Of a stretch of 40,970 nucleotides of DNA, positions 25,554-34,934 are shown in pieces. Numbering within the stretch: position 1 is the stretch's first letter; every line of letters begins with the position of its first letter. The notes beneath the pieces were generated by a model. That model was not told the DNA's origin and did not search any database. It saw nothing but the letters and a program-made list of their open reading frames with translations. The translations under genes were made by a program, and so were the position numbers. Origin of the DNA: Phycisphaerales bacterium (lineage in GTDB: Bacteria > Planctomycetota > Phycisphaerae > Sedimentisphaerales > Anaerobacaceae); assembly GCA_020343675.1 (NCBI GenBank), contig CP070806.1, positions 3,979,850 to 4,020,819 on the forward strand, written 5' to 3'.

Positions 25554-26105
25554 ATGTCTCAAGCAACGACCCAATCGGAGCAGTCCAGCAAAGTGCTGTT
25601 GGAGAAGGAAGGTAAGTATCTTACCTTTGCTCTTGGGCCCGAGGAGTACGGGCTGGAAATCTTGAAGGTCCGCGAGATCATCGGCTACATGGATATCACC
25701 GCCGTCCCACAGACGCCCCACCACGTCAAAGGCGTAATCAATCTGCGCGGCCAGGTCATACCGGTCATCGACCTTCGGGCCAAGTTCGGCATGGAGACTG
25801 CTGAAGTGACGGAGCAGACGTGCATCATTGTTGTGGAGATATCTCAGGGCAACCGCAAGTTCAGCACCGGCATTGTGGTTGACCGTGTGCAGGAGGTACT
25901 GGACATCGCCGGTGAGCATATAGAAGAGGCACCCCAATTTGGTTCGAGCGTCAATACGGACTTTATCCTCGGCATGGGCAAGATTGCTGAATCGGTCAAG
26001 ATTCTTCTGGACATCGATAAGGTATTGGCCGGCGAAGATTTTGGGAATCTGACCAGGCCTGTGACCGAGACGACAACCGAGAAGCGAGTTTCCGAGGAGA
26101 TCTGA
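25554..26105 (+). CDS. cheW: Chemotaxis coupling protein CheW
   Basis: This encodes 183 residues, slightly longer than the usual 150-170 owing to N- and C-terminal tails. The CheW fold is clear: YLTFALGPEEYGLEILKVREII, VPQTPHHVKGVINLRGQVIPVIDLR (the NLRG receptor/kinase contact), TGIVVDRVQEVLDI and FILGMGKIAESVKILLDIDKVL. It couples chemoreceptors to the kinase CheA at the inner membrane; no cheA is in the window. The chosen ATG 25554 follows AAGGGA; an upstream ATG at 25524 is less likely. It is the first gene of a block with an OprB porin (2-base gap) and a chemoreceptor. Confidence 0.96.
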   Translation: MSQATTQSEQSSKVLLEKEGKYLTFALGPEEYGLEILKVREIIGYMDITAVPQTPHHVKGVINLRGQVIPVIDLRAKFGMETAEVTEQTCIIVVEISQGNRKFSTGIVVDRVQEVLDIAGEHIEEAPQFGSSVNTDFILGMGKIAESVKILLDIDKVLAGEDFGNLTRPVTETTTEKRVSEEI

Positions 26106-26107
26106 AA

Positions 26108-27874
26108 ATGAGAACGATGAAAAGACCTCTGTGCATAGTCGCTGCTGTATTTTGTCTGGCTGGTCTTTGCCAGGCGGAGGACAGCCTCGACGCCAAGATC
26201 GCAAGACTCAAAGCGGCGTCGAGAACTCGCCAGCCCACCCAACAGGGTATCAAAACCACGGTGAATGCCCCTGTGACACTGGCGGAGCAATTGCGAGGCA
26301 AAGTCAAGACTCTGGCCGAGAGGCTCGATGAGTTGGAGTCCCGGCAGAAAGGTATGCAGGAATTCAGCACAGGGCTGGATGCCCGGCTTGCGGAACTTGA
26401 ACGCAACTTTGAAGTTTCAAAGGCCCAATCACAGGAGCAAGCTCGCAAGAGCCATGAGGCTTTATACGCCAAGCTTACTGATCTCGAGAGCAAGATCCAG
26501 GGATTGGAAGCCCGGTCACAGGCCGCTGCCCCGAGCGCTTCCTCAGACGGCTCTGCCGGCCAGCCGGCCCTCACCGCCCAGGTTACCGAGTCGCCCAACA
26601 AGGTCAAAGGGGTCGAAGCCCATGCAAGTGCTTCTCCCGAGTTGGTAGCGGCCAATTTGCTCAATGTCACCGCTGTTCCTGATCCGGATGACACCGATTT
26701 GTGGAACAGAGAGACGCTGACAAACGGATTCGGAGGGCTCGCCGACGAGCTGGCCGATTCGGGCATTGAAGTTGGTCTGAGCATGACCAACATCTATCAG
26801 GCAAATATCCGTGGCGGTCTGGACACACATGGCAGAAAAGGCCGGCATACGGGCAGTTATGACCTCGAAATCGGAGCCGACTTGGAGAAACTGTGGGGCA
26901 TTGAAGGCGGCAGCCTTTTGGCCCACGCCGAAGGAAGCTGGTCGCGGTCGGACACAGATACCGAATCGGTGGGCAGCGTCTTCGGCATTAACGCTGACGC
27001 CGGCGGCAGGCGTGCGATGGACCTGACCGAACTCTGGTACGAACAGGCCATGTTCGACGAGACGCTCCGCCTGCGTTTGGGCAAGATGGACATTACCGGT
27101 GGATTCGAATGCCGGGGCTGTCCGGTCTCGTTCGATGGCAGTGCGTACGCCAATGATGAGACGGCCCAGTTTCTAAATGGCGCCCTGGTGAACAATCCGA
27201 CGATCCCCTTTCCGGAGATGGGCCTGGGTGCGGTTCTGTACTGGAACCCGGTGGAATGGTGGTATGCGTCCATCGGGGCCATCGATGCCCAGGGCGATCC
27301 CAGAGAGGCCGGTTTTCACACCGCCTTCCACGGCCAAGATTACTTCTTCTACGCCGCCGAGACCGGTATGGCGCCGCATTTGGATGGCGGCAACGGTCCG
27401 ATGATGGGCGCCTATCGCATTGGGATGTGGTACGACCCCCAGGAGAAAGAGCGTTTCTCAGACGGCCGAATGCGTCGGGACGATGCCGGTTTCTACATGA
27501 GTTGCGATCAGATGCTGCACAAGGAAAACGACGATCCGGAGGACAGCCAGGGGCTGGGTGTTTTCACACGAACCGGCTGGGCCAGCGAGAAGGTCAACGA
27601 CCTGAGCGACTTCTGGAGCTTTGGTGTGCAGTACCAGGGCCTGCTCGAAGGGCGCGATGACGATGTCCTCGGTCTGGGTTTTGCCAAGGGTGTTTTCAGC
27701 AATCAGGCCGGTTACTCCGACGAGCATGAGAGTGTTGTCGAGCTCTATTACAGCGCTCAGATTTCCCCCTGGATGGCCATCAGTCCCAGTCTTCAGTATG
27801 TCACCAATCCCGGCGGCGACACGGCCAACAGTGACGCTGTGGTCGTCGGCGTCCGGTCGCAAATGGCATTCTGA
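26108..27874 (+). CDS. OprB-family carbohydrate porin with N-terminal coiled coil
   Basis: This encodes 588 residues. A signal peptide is cleaved after about residue 23 (CLAGLCQA). Residues about 55-135 form a coiled coil ([38 protein letters not shown]), probably a periplasmic or peptidoglycan-facing stalk. From about residue 195 the sequence fits an OprB beta-barrel ([67 protein letters not shown] strands) and ends in Phe (RSQMAF), the outer-membrane assembly signal. OprB porins admit sugars. It lies between cheW and a chemoreceptor gene, which suggests coupled uptake and sensing. That link is inferred from gene order. Confidence 0.9.
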   Translation: MRTMKRPLCIVAAVFCLAGLCQAEDSLDAKIARLKAASRTRQPTQQGIKTTVNAPVTLAEQLRGKVKTLAERLDELESRQKGMQEFSTGLDARLAELERNFEVSKAQSQEQARKSHEALYAKLTDLESKIQGLEARSQAAAPSASSDGSAGQPALTAQVTESPNKVKGVEAHASASPELVAANLLNVTAVPDPDDTDLWNRETLTNGFGGLADELADSGIEVGLSMTNIYQANIRGGLDTHGRKGRHTGSYDLEIGADLEKLWGIEGGSLLAHAEGSWSRSDTDTESVGSVFGINADAGGRRAMDLTELWYEQAMFDETLRLRLGKMDITGGFECRGCPVSFDGSAYANDETAQFLNGALVNNPTIPFPEMGLGAVLYWNPVEWWYASIGAIDAQGDPREAGFHTAFHGQDYFFYAAETGMAPHLDGGNGPMMGAYRIGMWYDPQEKERFSDGRMRRDDAGFYMSCDQMLHKENDDPEDSQGLGVFTRTGWASEKVNDLSDFWSFGVQYQGLLEGRDDDVLGLGFAKGVFSNQAGYSDEHESVVELYYSAQISPWMAISPSLQYVTNPGGDTANSDAVVVGVRSQMAF

Positions 27875-27960
27875 GGGACTTTTTGCACTATGTACGAGTT
27901 TTGCCTTGTGTAGGGCAAAGCCAAGAAAGCAATGCGAAGAACGAACTAAGGAGATTTGAA

Positions 27961-30168
27961 ATGTTTAAGAATATGAAACTTGGGACGAAGATCATTCTTG
28001 GGTTCCTGGCCGTCGTTGCTCTGGTATGCGTTGCCGGCGTCACCGGCTACTGGGGCGTTCAAACGGTTGGCAAAGCACTCCACGTTGTGGCGAATGAAGA
28101 AGCCCCCATAGCCGATGCCAGTATGGAAATGATGCTGGCCGTAAGCGAGAGCAAGATGCTGGGTGACGAGCTTAGAGGCGTAACGACGGTCATAGTCGAT
28201 GAGGATGCATCTCAAATTGACGGAATTGTCAAGGCATTCGATGCAGCCACCTTGCAGTTCGATACATGGGCCGAGGCGATCCTGGAAGGCGGTGAGATTG
28301 AAGGCGAAACGATCATCAAGACGGATAACACCGAACTGGCCTCTGTTACCCGGGAAGCGCAGCAACTGCATGACGAGCAGTTTCAGCCGGCGTTTGACTC
28401 TTTGAAGGAAACCGGCCAACTGCTGGTGACGGCCAAAAGCGCCGCCGATAAGGCGATGCTTGAGATGGAATCCGTCTGCGAGACTCTTATTCAGGCGGCG
28501 GAAACCTTCGAGCTAACCGTCACGGAAGAGATTGACAGCAGCCTGGCGGCGGCCGATACGGCCGAGAAAGCCAAACAGGTGCTGACAGAAGAAGTCCCAC
28601 TGGCCGACTGCGCGATGGAGGCCAAGTACTCCATTGTCCAATCACGAATCACCCTGGAGGAAATTGCCCAGGCAACAACTGAAGAAGAAATCACGGCGAT
28701 CCTTTCCGAGTACGAGAAGACGATCAATGATTTTAACGTGTGGGTCACTGCTGCATTGCAGGGCGGTGTGATCAACGGGACCAAGATCATCGCCACCGAT
28801 AACGAAAAAGTCCGCCAGGTGGCTGACCAATTGGACAAGAGCCATGAAAGCTTTCAGACGGCTGCGATTGAAACAATCCGGGCACGCGGAGACATGATTG
28901 CACGCGCAAAAGACTCGGACCAGGCCATAGAGAAGCTGGACGAAGCGGGCGAAGCCATGACGGCCCTGCTGGTTGAGATTGAGGGCTTGGCCGGAGACGA
29001 GATGAGCCAGGCCAAGCAAAGCGGCCAGGCTGCCAGGGCAACCGCAACATGGTCGCTTATCGCCATAGTCGTCGCTTCGATCATCGCCGGGCTTCTGATC
29101 GGCATCTTCCTGACGCGCTCCATAACGAAAATCCTGAACCGCATCGTTTCGGCTCTGTCCGAAGGGTCCGAGCAGGTCGCCTCTGCGTCGGGGCAGGTAT
29201 CCTCTGCATCGCAGTCGCTGGCAGAAGGTTCCACTGAGCAGGCGGCGGGTCTGGAGGAGACCTCATCGAGCCTTGAAGAGATGTCCTCGATGACCAAGCA
29301 GAACGCCGACAATGCCCAGCAAGCCAACACGTTGGCTTCCGAGGCTCGTAAATCTGCAGATACCGGCACCGAATCGATGACCAGAATGAGTGCCGCCATC
29401 AACGATATCCAGAAAAGCTCCGATGAGACGGCCAAGATCATCAAGGTTATCGACGAGATTGCATTCCAGACCAATCTGCTGGCTCTGAATGCAGCCGTTG
29501 AAGCGGCAAGAGCGGGTGAGGCCGGCAAAGGCTTTGCCGTGGTGGCTGAAGAGGTTCGAAATCTTGCGATGCGTTCGGCCGAAGCCGCCAAGAACACGGC
29601 CAACATGATCGAAGAGTCGGTCAAGAACGCCAAGAACGGTGTGGATATTGCCACCGAAGTGGGCAAGGTGCTCGAAGAGATCGTTCAGCGTGTCGGTAAG
29701 ACCACGGACCTTGTCAGTGAGATTGCCGCTGCTTCACAAGAGCAGGCGCAAGGCATCGACCAGGTTAACACCGCCATAGCCCAGATGGACAAAGTGACCC
29801 AGCAAAACGCGGCCAACGCCGAAGAGAGTGCGAGCGCCTCCGAAGAACTCAGTGCTCAAGCTGGGTCCATGAATGAGGTCGTCAACGAGCTGGTGACCCT
29901 GGTCGGCGGTCGTGCGGCGAGCGGCAGGAGCCAGATATCGGGAAGGCCCCAAAGGTCGCAGGGCCATACCCGGTTGGAGCACGCCATGGGCAAGGAACAC
30001 TATGAGCCGCAGAAGAAACTGACGCAGTTGGACAAGGCAGACGGAGTGTTTCATAGAATAGCCGGGGACAAGAAGCGAGCCCCAGACCCGGCCGTAAGGC
30101 ACGTCGCCGCCGAAAAGGCCATACCGCTGGATGATGGCGAAGACGGTTTCAGGGACTTCAATACGTAA
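27961..30168 (+). CDS. Methyl-accepting chemotaxis protein with duplicated helical sensor, no clear HAMP
   Basis: This encodes 735 residues from ATG 27961, with AAGGAG 8 bases upstream. TM1 is at about 11-30 and TM2 at about 364-386. The periplasmic part is an internal duplication: [11 protein letters not shown]...[24 protein letters not shown] (about 46-145) and [11 protein letters not shown]...[24 protein letters not shown] (about 210-303), suggestive of a bimodular helical (HBM-type) ligand domain. The signalling tip is [23 protein letters not shown], flanked by methylation-type helices. Between TM2 and the signalling helices the usual HAMP second half (DEIG) is missing. No CheR-binding pentapeptide of the NWETF type is seen at the C-terminus. 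It interacts with CheW and CheA. Confidence 0.96.
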   Translation: MFKNMKLGTKIILGFLAVVALVCVAGVTGYWGVQTVGKALHVVANEEAPIADASMEMMLAVSESKMLGDELRGVTTVIVDEDASQIDGIVKAFDAATLQFDTWAEAILEGGEIEGETIIKTDNTELASVTREAQQLHDEQFQPAFDSLKETGQLLVTAKSAADKAMLEMESVCETLIQAAETFELTVTEEIDSSLAAADTAEKAKQVLTEEVPLADCAMEAKYSIVQSRITLEEIAQATTEEEITAILSEYEKTINDFNVWVTAALQGGVINGTKIIATDNEKVRQVADQLDKSHESFQTAAIETIRARGDMIARAKDSDQAIEKLDEAGEAMTALLVEIEGLAGDEMSQAKQSGQAARATATWSLIAIVVASIIAGLLIGIFLTRSITKILNRIVSALSEGSEQVASASGQVSSASQSLAEGSTEQAAGLEETSSSLEEMSSMTKQNADNAQQANTLASEARKSADTGTESMTRMSAAINDIQKSSDETAKIIKVIDEIAFQTNLLALNAAVEAARAGEAGKGFAVVAEEVRNLAMRSAEAAKNTANMIEESVKNAKNGVDIATEVGKVLEEIVQRVGKTTDLVSEIAAASQEQAQGIDQVNTAIAQMDKVTQQNAANAEESASASEELSAQAGSMNEVVNELVTLVGGRAASGRSQISGRPQRSQGHTRLEHAMGKEHYEPQKKLTQLDKADGVFHRIAGDKKRAPDPAVRHVAAEKAIPLDDGEDGFRDFNT

Positions 30169-30193
30169 ATAACTCTTGACCATTTCTTGGTGG

Positions 30194-30222
30194 GCTGGTG
30201 AAGCCTTTATGGCTTCACCAGC
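30194..30222 (+). terminator. Terminator hairpin after the chemoreceptor gene
   Basis: GCTGGTGAAGCC pairs perfectly with GGCTTCACCAGC around TTTAT (12-bp stem), followed by TCTTCTTC. The tail is not a pure T-run, but stem and position (26 bases after the stop) make termination likely. It would separate cheW-porin-receptor from the two sensor genes downstream. Confidence 0.75.
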
Positions 30223-30371
30223 TCTTCTTCGTGAAAGGGGACCGGAGGCCGGGGCCACAAAATGGGGGGTTTTCCGCCATGCGCTCGCAACGCTTTCTCA
30301 AGGTTTATGCACCTGTGCTGCCGCCGTAAGGGCAATAAGCAAGCTGAGAACCCATACAAGAGACAGCGAAG

Positions 30372-31847
30372 ATGAAATTGACCCTAACAAATAAACTGGG
30401 GTTAATCACAATCGTCATGATTGGCGCGGTCGTTGCATATAGCCTGTGTGCAAATCTGTACATGTGGTCACTTCATGAGAGAACGCGTTGTATCGTGAAC
30501 GGGTCTGTTCCTCTGGTGAGGGCGGCCGAGGAAATGGAGGTGCACAAAACAGCAGGACGAACCGAACTCAAGAGCTACTTGTTGGAGAACGATCCTCGTA
30601 AGTTGCCCGCATTAGAGAACAAAATCCGAGCCTTTGCTGCAGCGCACGATGAATTTGAAATGAGAATCGGCGAAGCCATAGAAAATCTGCGTCACGAGTA
30701 TCCCAGGGAAGAAATGCGCCGAATATGGGCCGAGGCAATGACCACCATTATGCCCGAGTTCGACCGGGAGGCCGCCAGGGCGCTGGCGGCCCACAGAGAT
30801 TACCTTAAACTCCGCGCCCGCCGAATGGCAAAGATGAAGGAACACGAGGAACACGAGATGCGCCTCTTCGGTCTGTTAGTGGATATGCAGAGCCAAAGTC
30901 AGAATCTTGGGCCTGTCATATCCACAGTCAACAATCTGAGAGCGCTTCATCGGGACATGAAGGACGCTGATGAAGAGTATATCACCAAGGGTCGGACGAC
31001 TACATCAGAAGAAAGGCTCGGACTCAAAAAGCAATTTGTCGAACGCAGCACGGAATTTGGCAAATGGCTCAAGGCCCTTGAAGATTCTGGAGCCCTCGCA
31101 CAGAATCAGGTCTTGGTGAGTGAGGTATCGCACGCGTATACCGAGTTTGTCTCCTCAGCGTTAGGGCAGGACCAGCTCTTTGACCTCTGTGAAAAGGAAA
31201 TGAAGACATGCGCCAAAAGGTTGGATCACATAGCAGATGTGGACGTATTAGGCCAACTGGATTCGACAATGGCCAGAGAACTGACCGTGCTGGCAAGAAG
31301 GCAGCTGAGCGATGTGCAGAATCGAACCGCTCGTCTTGTAAAATGGACCTGTGCCGTTTTGATGATTGTCTCTGCCGGCGTGATTCTCGCGTGCTGGGCC
31401 GTGATGAACGTCGTCTCCAAGAGAATAGTCAAACCAATCCTGGCCCTGTCGGATGCCAGCAAGGCACTTGCCAAAGGTGATCTGATCAAGAAAGTGGAGG
31501 TCTCGGCGAACGACGAAATCGGCGACCTCTGCGCGGCCTTCAACGAAATGGCCGACGACTTGAGAGAGACGACCACATCGGTAAGCCATCTGCAGAAAGC
31601 GATTGTCGAGCGCAGGCGAGTCGAAGTTCAACTGCGAAGAAGCATCGAAGACCTGGAGCAATTCAACAAGCTGGCTGTGGAACGAGAACTGCGTATGGTT
31701 GAGCTCAAGAAGGAAGTGGATGGCCTCCTGGCTGAATTGGGAAGGCAAGAGAAATACAGGCTCGGTTTTGAGAAGCTGCAAGATAAACTCTCACGCGGGA
31801 ACGGCGATCTCATTCCCGCGACCGCTACATCGACCGGGACAACGTGA
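30372..31847 (+). CDS. Membrane sensor protein with HAMP domain and coiled coil, no kinase domain
   Basis: This encodes 491 residues. TM1 (about 8-28) and TM2 (about 322-344) enclose a helical periplasmic sensor of some 290 residues. A HAMP domain follows (RIVKPILALSDASKALAKGDL, then SANDEIGDLCAAFNEMADDL). The C-terminal 90 residues form a coiled coil, including FNKLAVERELRMVELKKEVDGLL, a linker that I associate with PAS or kinase modules in planctomycete sensors. No phosphoacceptor, ATPase, GGDEF or MCP domain is present. The stop overlaps the start of the next gene, a histidine kinase (TGATG), so the pair probably works together. No good ribosome binding site is visible. Confidence 0.85.
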   Translation: MKLTLTNKLGLITIVMIGAVVAYSLCANLYMWSLHERTRCIVNGSVPLVRAAEEMEVHKTAGRTELKSYLLENDPRKLPALENKIRAFAAAHDEFEMRIGEAIENLRHEYPREEMRRIWAEAMTTIMPEFDREAARALAAHRDYLKLRARRMAKMKEHEEHEMRLFGLLVDMQSQSQNLGPVISTVNNLRALHRDMKDADEEYITKGRTTTSEERLGLKKQFVERSTEFGKWLKALEDSGALAQNQVLVSEVSHAYTEFVSSALGQDQLFDLCEKEMKTCAKRLDHIADVDVLGQLDSTMARELTVLARRQLSDVQNRTARLVKWTCAVLMIVSAGVILACWAVMNVVSKRIVKPILALSDASKALAKGDLIKKVEVSANDEIGDLCAAFNEMADDLRETTTSVSHLQKAIVERRRVEVQLRRSIEDLEQFNKLAVERELRMVELKKEVDGLLAELGRQEKYRLGFEKLQDKLSRGNGDLIPATATSTGTT

Positions 31848-33400
31848 TGAGCAAGAGCACGGTCACAAATGGAGCAAGCCCCTGGCGTATCTATCTATCG
31901 GCGGGCTCGGTGACGTTAATCATTGCCGCCACGGCCGGCTATTCGCTGTGTGCAGGAAGGCACATGGCAATATACACATCGTCGATAGAAGCAAGCGTGA
32001 TGATGAGATACAAAACCTCCCTGGCTCATCTGTGGATCGAGGAGATAATTGCCGGTGACAAACATGAACAAATCGAAACAGTCTGGGGACTCTTGGATGA
32101 AGCGGAACGGTGCGCTGCGGCTATCTCCCAAGGAGAACAGGACTGGAAAGCATACCTCGTTCCGCTAAGAAACGAGGAGCTACGCCGGCACATCCGCGCT
32201 GCACAAGCCGCCGGAACGCAATTTCGGGGCATCGCCGAACGCAGAATTGCCTGCATTGAAGCGGCCTCTGCAGGCAGCGACATGGACCAGAATTTTGACT
32301 CCACCTTTGTGGATTTTCTCACGCACGCTGAGCTTCTTGAAATCTCTCTTCACAAGTCGATGAACGAACACATGGCCAATATCCGCACCATACAAGCGAT
32401 CCTGATTGTCGGCGTTATGGGCTCGGGCGTGTTGTCAGCGACGCTTCTGCACACGTATAACAAACAGAAGAGTGCGACTTTGAAGAGCCTTGAGGAATCA
32501 GACGCGAGTATGAGAAGGGAGATACTCGAACGAAAGCTCGCGGAAGAACGTCTGACAGCAAATCTGTGCGAACTGGAGCAGGCTCGCTCGGCGCTGTTGA
32601 ACATGATGGCCGACATCCAGCAAGCCAAAAGGGAGCTGGAAGAACTGAATGAAGACCTGGAATCAGCCAACAGGGAATTGACGCGGACGAACAAGGAACT
32701 CCAGGAGTTTGCCTACATAGCCGCTCACGACCTGAAAACGCCGCTGCGAGCCATCGGGACGCTGGCGGATTGGATCTCGACGGACTACGCGGATAGGTTT
32801 GACCAGCAGGGTAAAGAACAAGTTCGACTGCTCGTAACAAAGGCAAAACAAATGGCCGCTCTGATTGATGATGTCCTGCATTATTCGAGCGTCGGGCAAA
32901 GTGTCCAGAAGTCGCGGGAGGTTGATCTAAACCCGGTTCTGTCAGAAGTAATCAGAGAAATCGACCCGCCGAGCCATATCGAAGTAGTCGTCGAGCAGGA
33001 ACTGCCGACAATAGTTTGCACGGAAACGCATATCATACAGATTCTTCAGAACCTTCTGGGTAACGCCGTCAAGTACATGGACAAGCCCGGGGGCCGCATC
33101 AAAGTGGGCTGCGTCGAGCAGGACGGCTTTTGGGAATTCAGCGTCGCAGACAACGGACCGGGAATTGATAAGAGGCATTTTGACCGCATTTTCAAGATAT
33201 TTCAGACGCTTTCTACGAGCGATAGAATCGAAAGCACGGGTATAGGACTTTCGGTTGTCAAGAAGCTTGTCGAACTGAACAAGGGCAGGGTCTGGCTGGA
33301 ATCCGAAGTCGGCAAAGGAAGCACATTCTTCTTCACACTGCCCAAACAGGCAGCCAGAGCGAGTTACGTACCATGGGCCACCTCACTTGACGCCGTTTGA
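31847..33400 (+). CDS. Membrane sensor histidine kinase
   Basis: This encodes 517 residues from ATG 31847, overlapping the previous stop as TGATG; GTG at 31844 is an alternative. TM1 is at about 14-36 and TM2 at about 181-203, enclosing a helical sensor of about 145 residues. A long coiled coil (about 210-288) leads to the HisKA domain with H294 in YIAAHDLKTPLRAIG. The ATPase domain has N box NLLGNAVKYM, G1 VADNGPGID and G2 STGIGLSVVKKLV. This type resembles phytochrome-like or bacteriophytochrome-class kinases with a FAYIAAHDLKTPL box. No response regulator follows, so its partner is elsewhere. The 3' end overlaps the convergent mtaB gene by 18 bases. Confidence 0.93.
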   Translation: MSKSTVTNGASPWRIYLSAGSVTLIIAATAGYSLCAGRHMAIYTSSIEASVMMRYKTSLAHLWIEEIIAGDKHEQIETVWGLLDEAERCAAAISQGEQDWKAYLVPLRNEELRRHIRAAQAAGTQFRGIAERRIACIEAASAGSDMDQNFDSTFVDFLTHAELLEISLHKSMNEHMANIRTIQAILIVGVMGSGVLSATLLHTYNKQKSATLKSLEESDASMRREILERKLAEERLTANLCELEQARSALLNMMADIQQAKRELEELNEDLESANRELTRTNKELQEFAYIAAHDLKTPLRAIGTLADWISTDYADRFDQQGKEQVRLLVTKAKQMAALIDDVLHYSSVGQSVQKSREVDLNPVLSEVIREIDPPSHIEVVVEQELPTIVCTETHIIQILQNLLGNAVKYMDKPGGRIKVGCVEQDGFWEFSVADNGPGIDKRHFDRIFKIFQTLSTSDRIESTGIGLSVVKKLVELNKGRVWLESEVGKGSTFFFTLPKQAARASYVPWATSLDAV

Positions 33401-34864
33401 ATGGCCCGAACAGCCACGCAGAGGGGCTCGGGACACGTCTTCGAAACCCACCGGCCCATGTCGCTGCAACGGTATGCCGACTAATCCATCCCTGTAATTC
33501 TCAGTCAGCTTCACCTTTACAATGTCATTGTTTTCCAGCGCCTTCTGCTCTGCTTTTCTCATATAGACTTTGAAGTATCTTTCACTTCGTCCGGTCGTCA
33601 TAGCCTCCCGGGCAATGTCGGAGCCATTATCGTTCTCGATCAGGACCTCAGCGGTTTCGCCGATGAATTGCTGGCGAAACTGGCGACCCAGCTCGCCATC
33701 CAGGTCCCGCAGTATTCTCGATCGCCTGGTCGCCACTGTCTTCTCGAAAGTAGCTTGCATCTTGGCGGCAGGAGTTCCGCGACGGGCTGAAAAGGTGAAA
33801 ACGTGCATTTTCGCAAAGCCCACAGATTTGGCCAAATCAAGTGTCTGCTCGAAGTCGGCGTCTGTTTCGCCTGGGAAACCGGCGATAATATCGGTCGTTA
33901 TGGCCGGCTTGTGGAGCCTTGTTTTGATGGATTCTATCTTCTTTCTGAATTCACCCACTCTGTACTGTCTGCGCATTCTTCTGAGCATGGCGTCCGAACC
34001 CGACTGCAACGGCAAGTGCAGGTGAGGCATAATGTTACGGTGCTTGCAGAACGTATCGAGCAATCGCTCGGTTACATCGGCCGGCTCCAGCGAGCTCAGC
34101 CTTATTCTTGCAAGATTGGGTATCTGCGTCATCTTATCGAGCAAGTCGGCCAGGTTGTCATTTCGACGGTCAGGCCAACTGTTTCTTCTGACACTCTCTC
34201 GCCCGTACGCTCCAAGAAATACTCCTGTCACCACAATTTCCTTATGTCCTGAGTTCACAAGGGCTTGTGCCTCAATTAGGGCCGTCTCAATTCGCTTGCT
34301 GTGAACATCGGGCCGCGTTTTGGGTACAATACAATAGCTGCAATATCCATCGCAGCCATCCTGGACCTTTAGAAAAGCTCGGGTTTGTTCGTTGAACGAG
34401 GTGAGCGTCGGCAGCCTGGATTCACTGCGGAACTCGTTTTTATACTTGATTTTGTGGCCGTTCTTTGCTTTAATAGTAATATTCGGGCAGGATTGGGCGC
34501 TCTGGCAGACCGGGGTGGCAGTTTCGCTTTCGGCCCAGTGTCGAAGGGTGGCGGCAAGATCGCTTCGGTTACTCACGAGATGGACATTCTCGTCGAAGCC
34601 GCTCAATTCCCCGGTTTGTGCCGTTGGCAGGCATCCGGATACGAGTACGACGCTGTCAGGGTTCTGCCTGAGGACTTTTCGGATGCATTGCCGGCTCTTG
34701 GCTGAGGCAGTATGAGTTACACAGCAAGTGTGAATGACAACCAGGTCGGGCTCTTGTGGCGATTGGGCCCGGCGGAGTCCCTGTTGCTCGAGCAGTTCTC
34801 GAATCTGCTGACTTTCGTATTGATTGACCTTGCAGCCAAGCGTATTGATGGCAAAAGTCTTCAT
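33383..34864 (-). CDS. mtaB: tRNA (t6A37) methylthiotransferase MtaB
   Basis: This encodes 493 residues from ATG 34864 (MKTFAINTLGCKVNQYES; LGCKVN is the MtaB signature as opposed to MiaB or RimO). The first Fe-S cluster uses C11, C47 or C48 (IHTCCVTHTAS) and C78 (SGCLP). The radical-SAM cluster is C171-x3-C175-x2-C178. The enzyme adds a methylthio group to t6A37 of ANN-decoding tRNAs. It is longer than typical (about 430-450) because of an insert at about 110-150 and a short C-terminal tail. No Shine-Dalgarno motif is seen; a TTGAAC-17-TACATT pair upstream would give a nearly leaderless mRNA. It overlaps the convergent kinase gene at its 3' end. Confidence 0.94.
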   Translation of the reverse strand: MKTFAINTLGCKVNQYESQQIRELLEQQGLRRAQSPQEPDLVVIHTCCVTHTASAKSRQCIRKVLRQNPDSVVLVSGCLPTAQTGELSGFDENVHLVSNRSDLAATLRHWAESETATPVCQSAQSCPNITIKAKNGHKIKYKNEFRSESRLPTLTSFNEQTRAFLKVQDGCDGYCSYCIVPKTRPDVHSKRIETALIEAQALVNSGHKEIVVTGVFLGAYGRESVRRNSWPDRRNDNLADLLDKMTQIPNLARIRLSSLEPADVTERLLDTFCKHRNIMPHLHLPLQSGSDAMLRRMRRQYRVGEFRKKIESIKTRLHKPAITTDIIAGFPGETDADFEQTLDLAKSVGFAKMHVFTFSARRGTPAAKMQATFEKTVATRRSRILRDLDGELGRQFRQQFIGETAEVLIENDNGSDIAREAMTTGRSERYFKVYMRKAEQKALENNDIVKVKLTENYRDGLVGIPLQRHGPVGFEDVSRAPLRGCSGHSNGVK

Positions 34865-34868
34865 GATA

Positions 34869-34877
34869 TGATATAAT
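34869..34877 (+). promoter_or_regulatory. Extended -10 promoter element of the PilM-PilN operon
   Basis: TGATATAAT is an exact extended -10, identical to that upstream of the oxidoreductase operon. TTGATG at 34845-34850 might act as -35 only with an overlapping TATGAT. The element abuts the mtaB start codon (34862-34864), so divergent transcription of mtaB and the pilus operon begins in about 60 bases. GGGAGG precedes the PilM-PilN ATG. Confidence 0.5.
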
Positions 34878-34934
34878 GTATAAACGTTCGAACGGATGTT
34901 CAAGGCTCATTAGGAACTGAGCGGGAGGCGTGTT

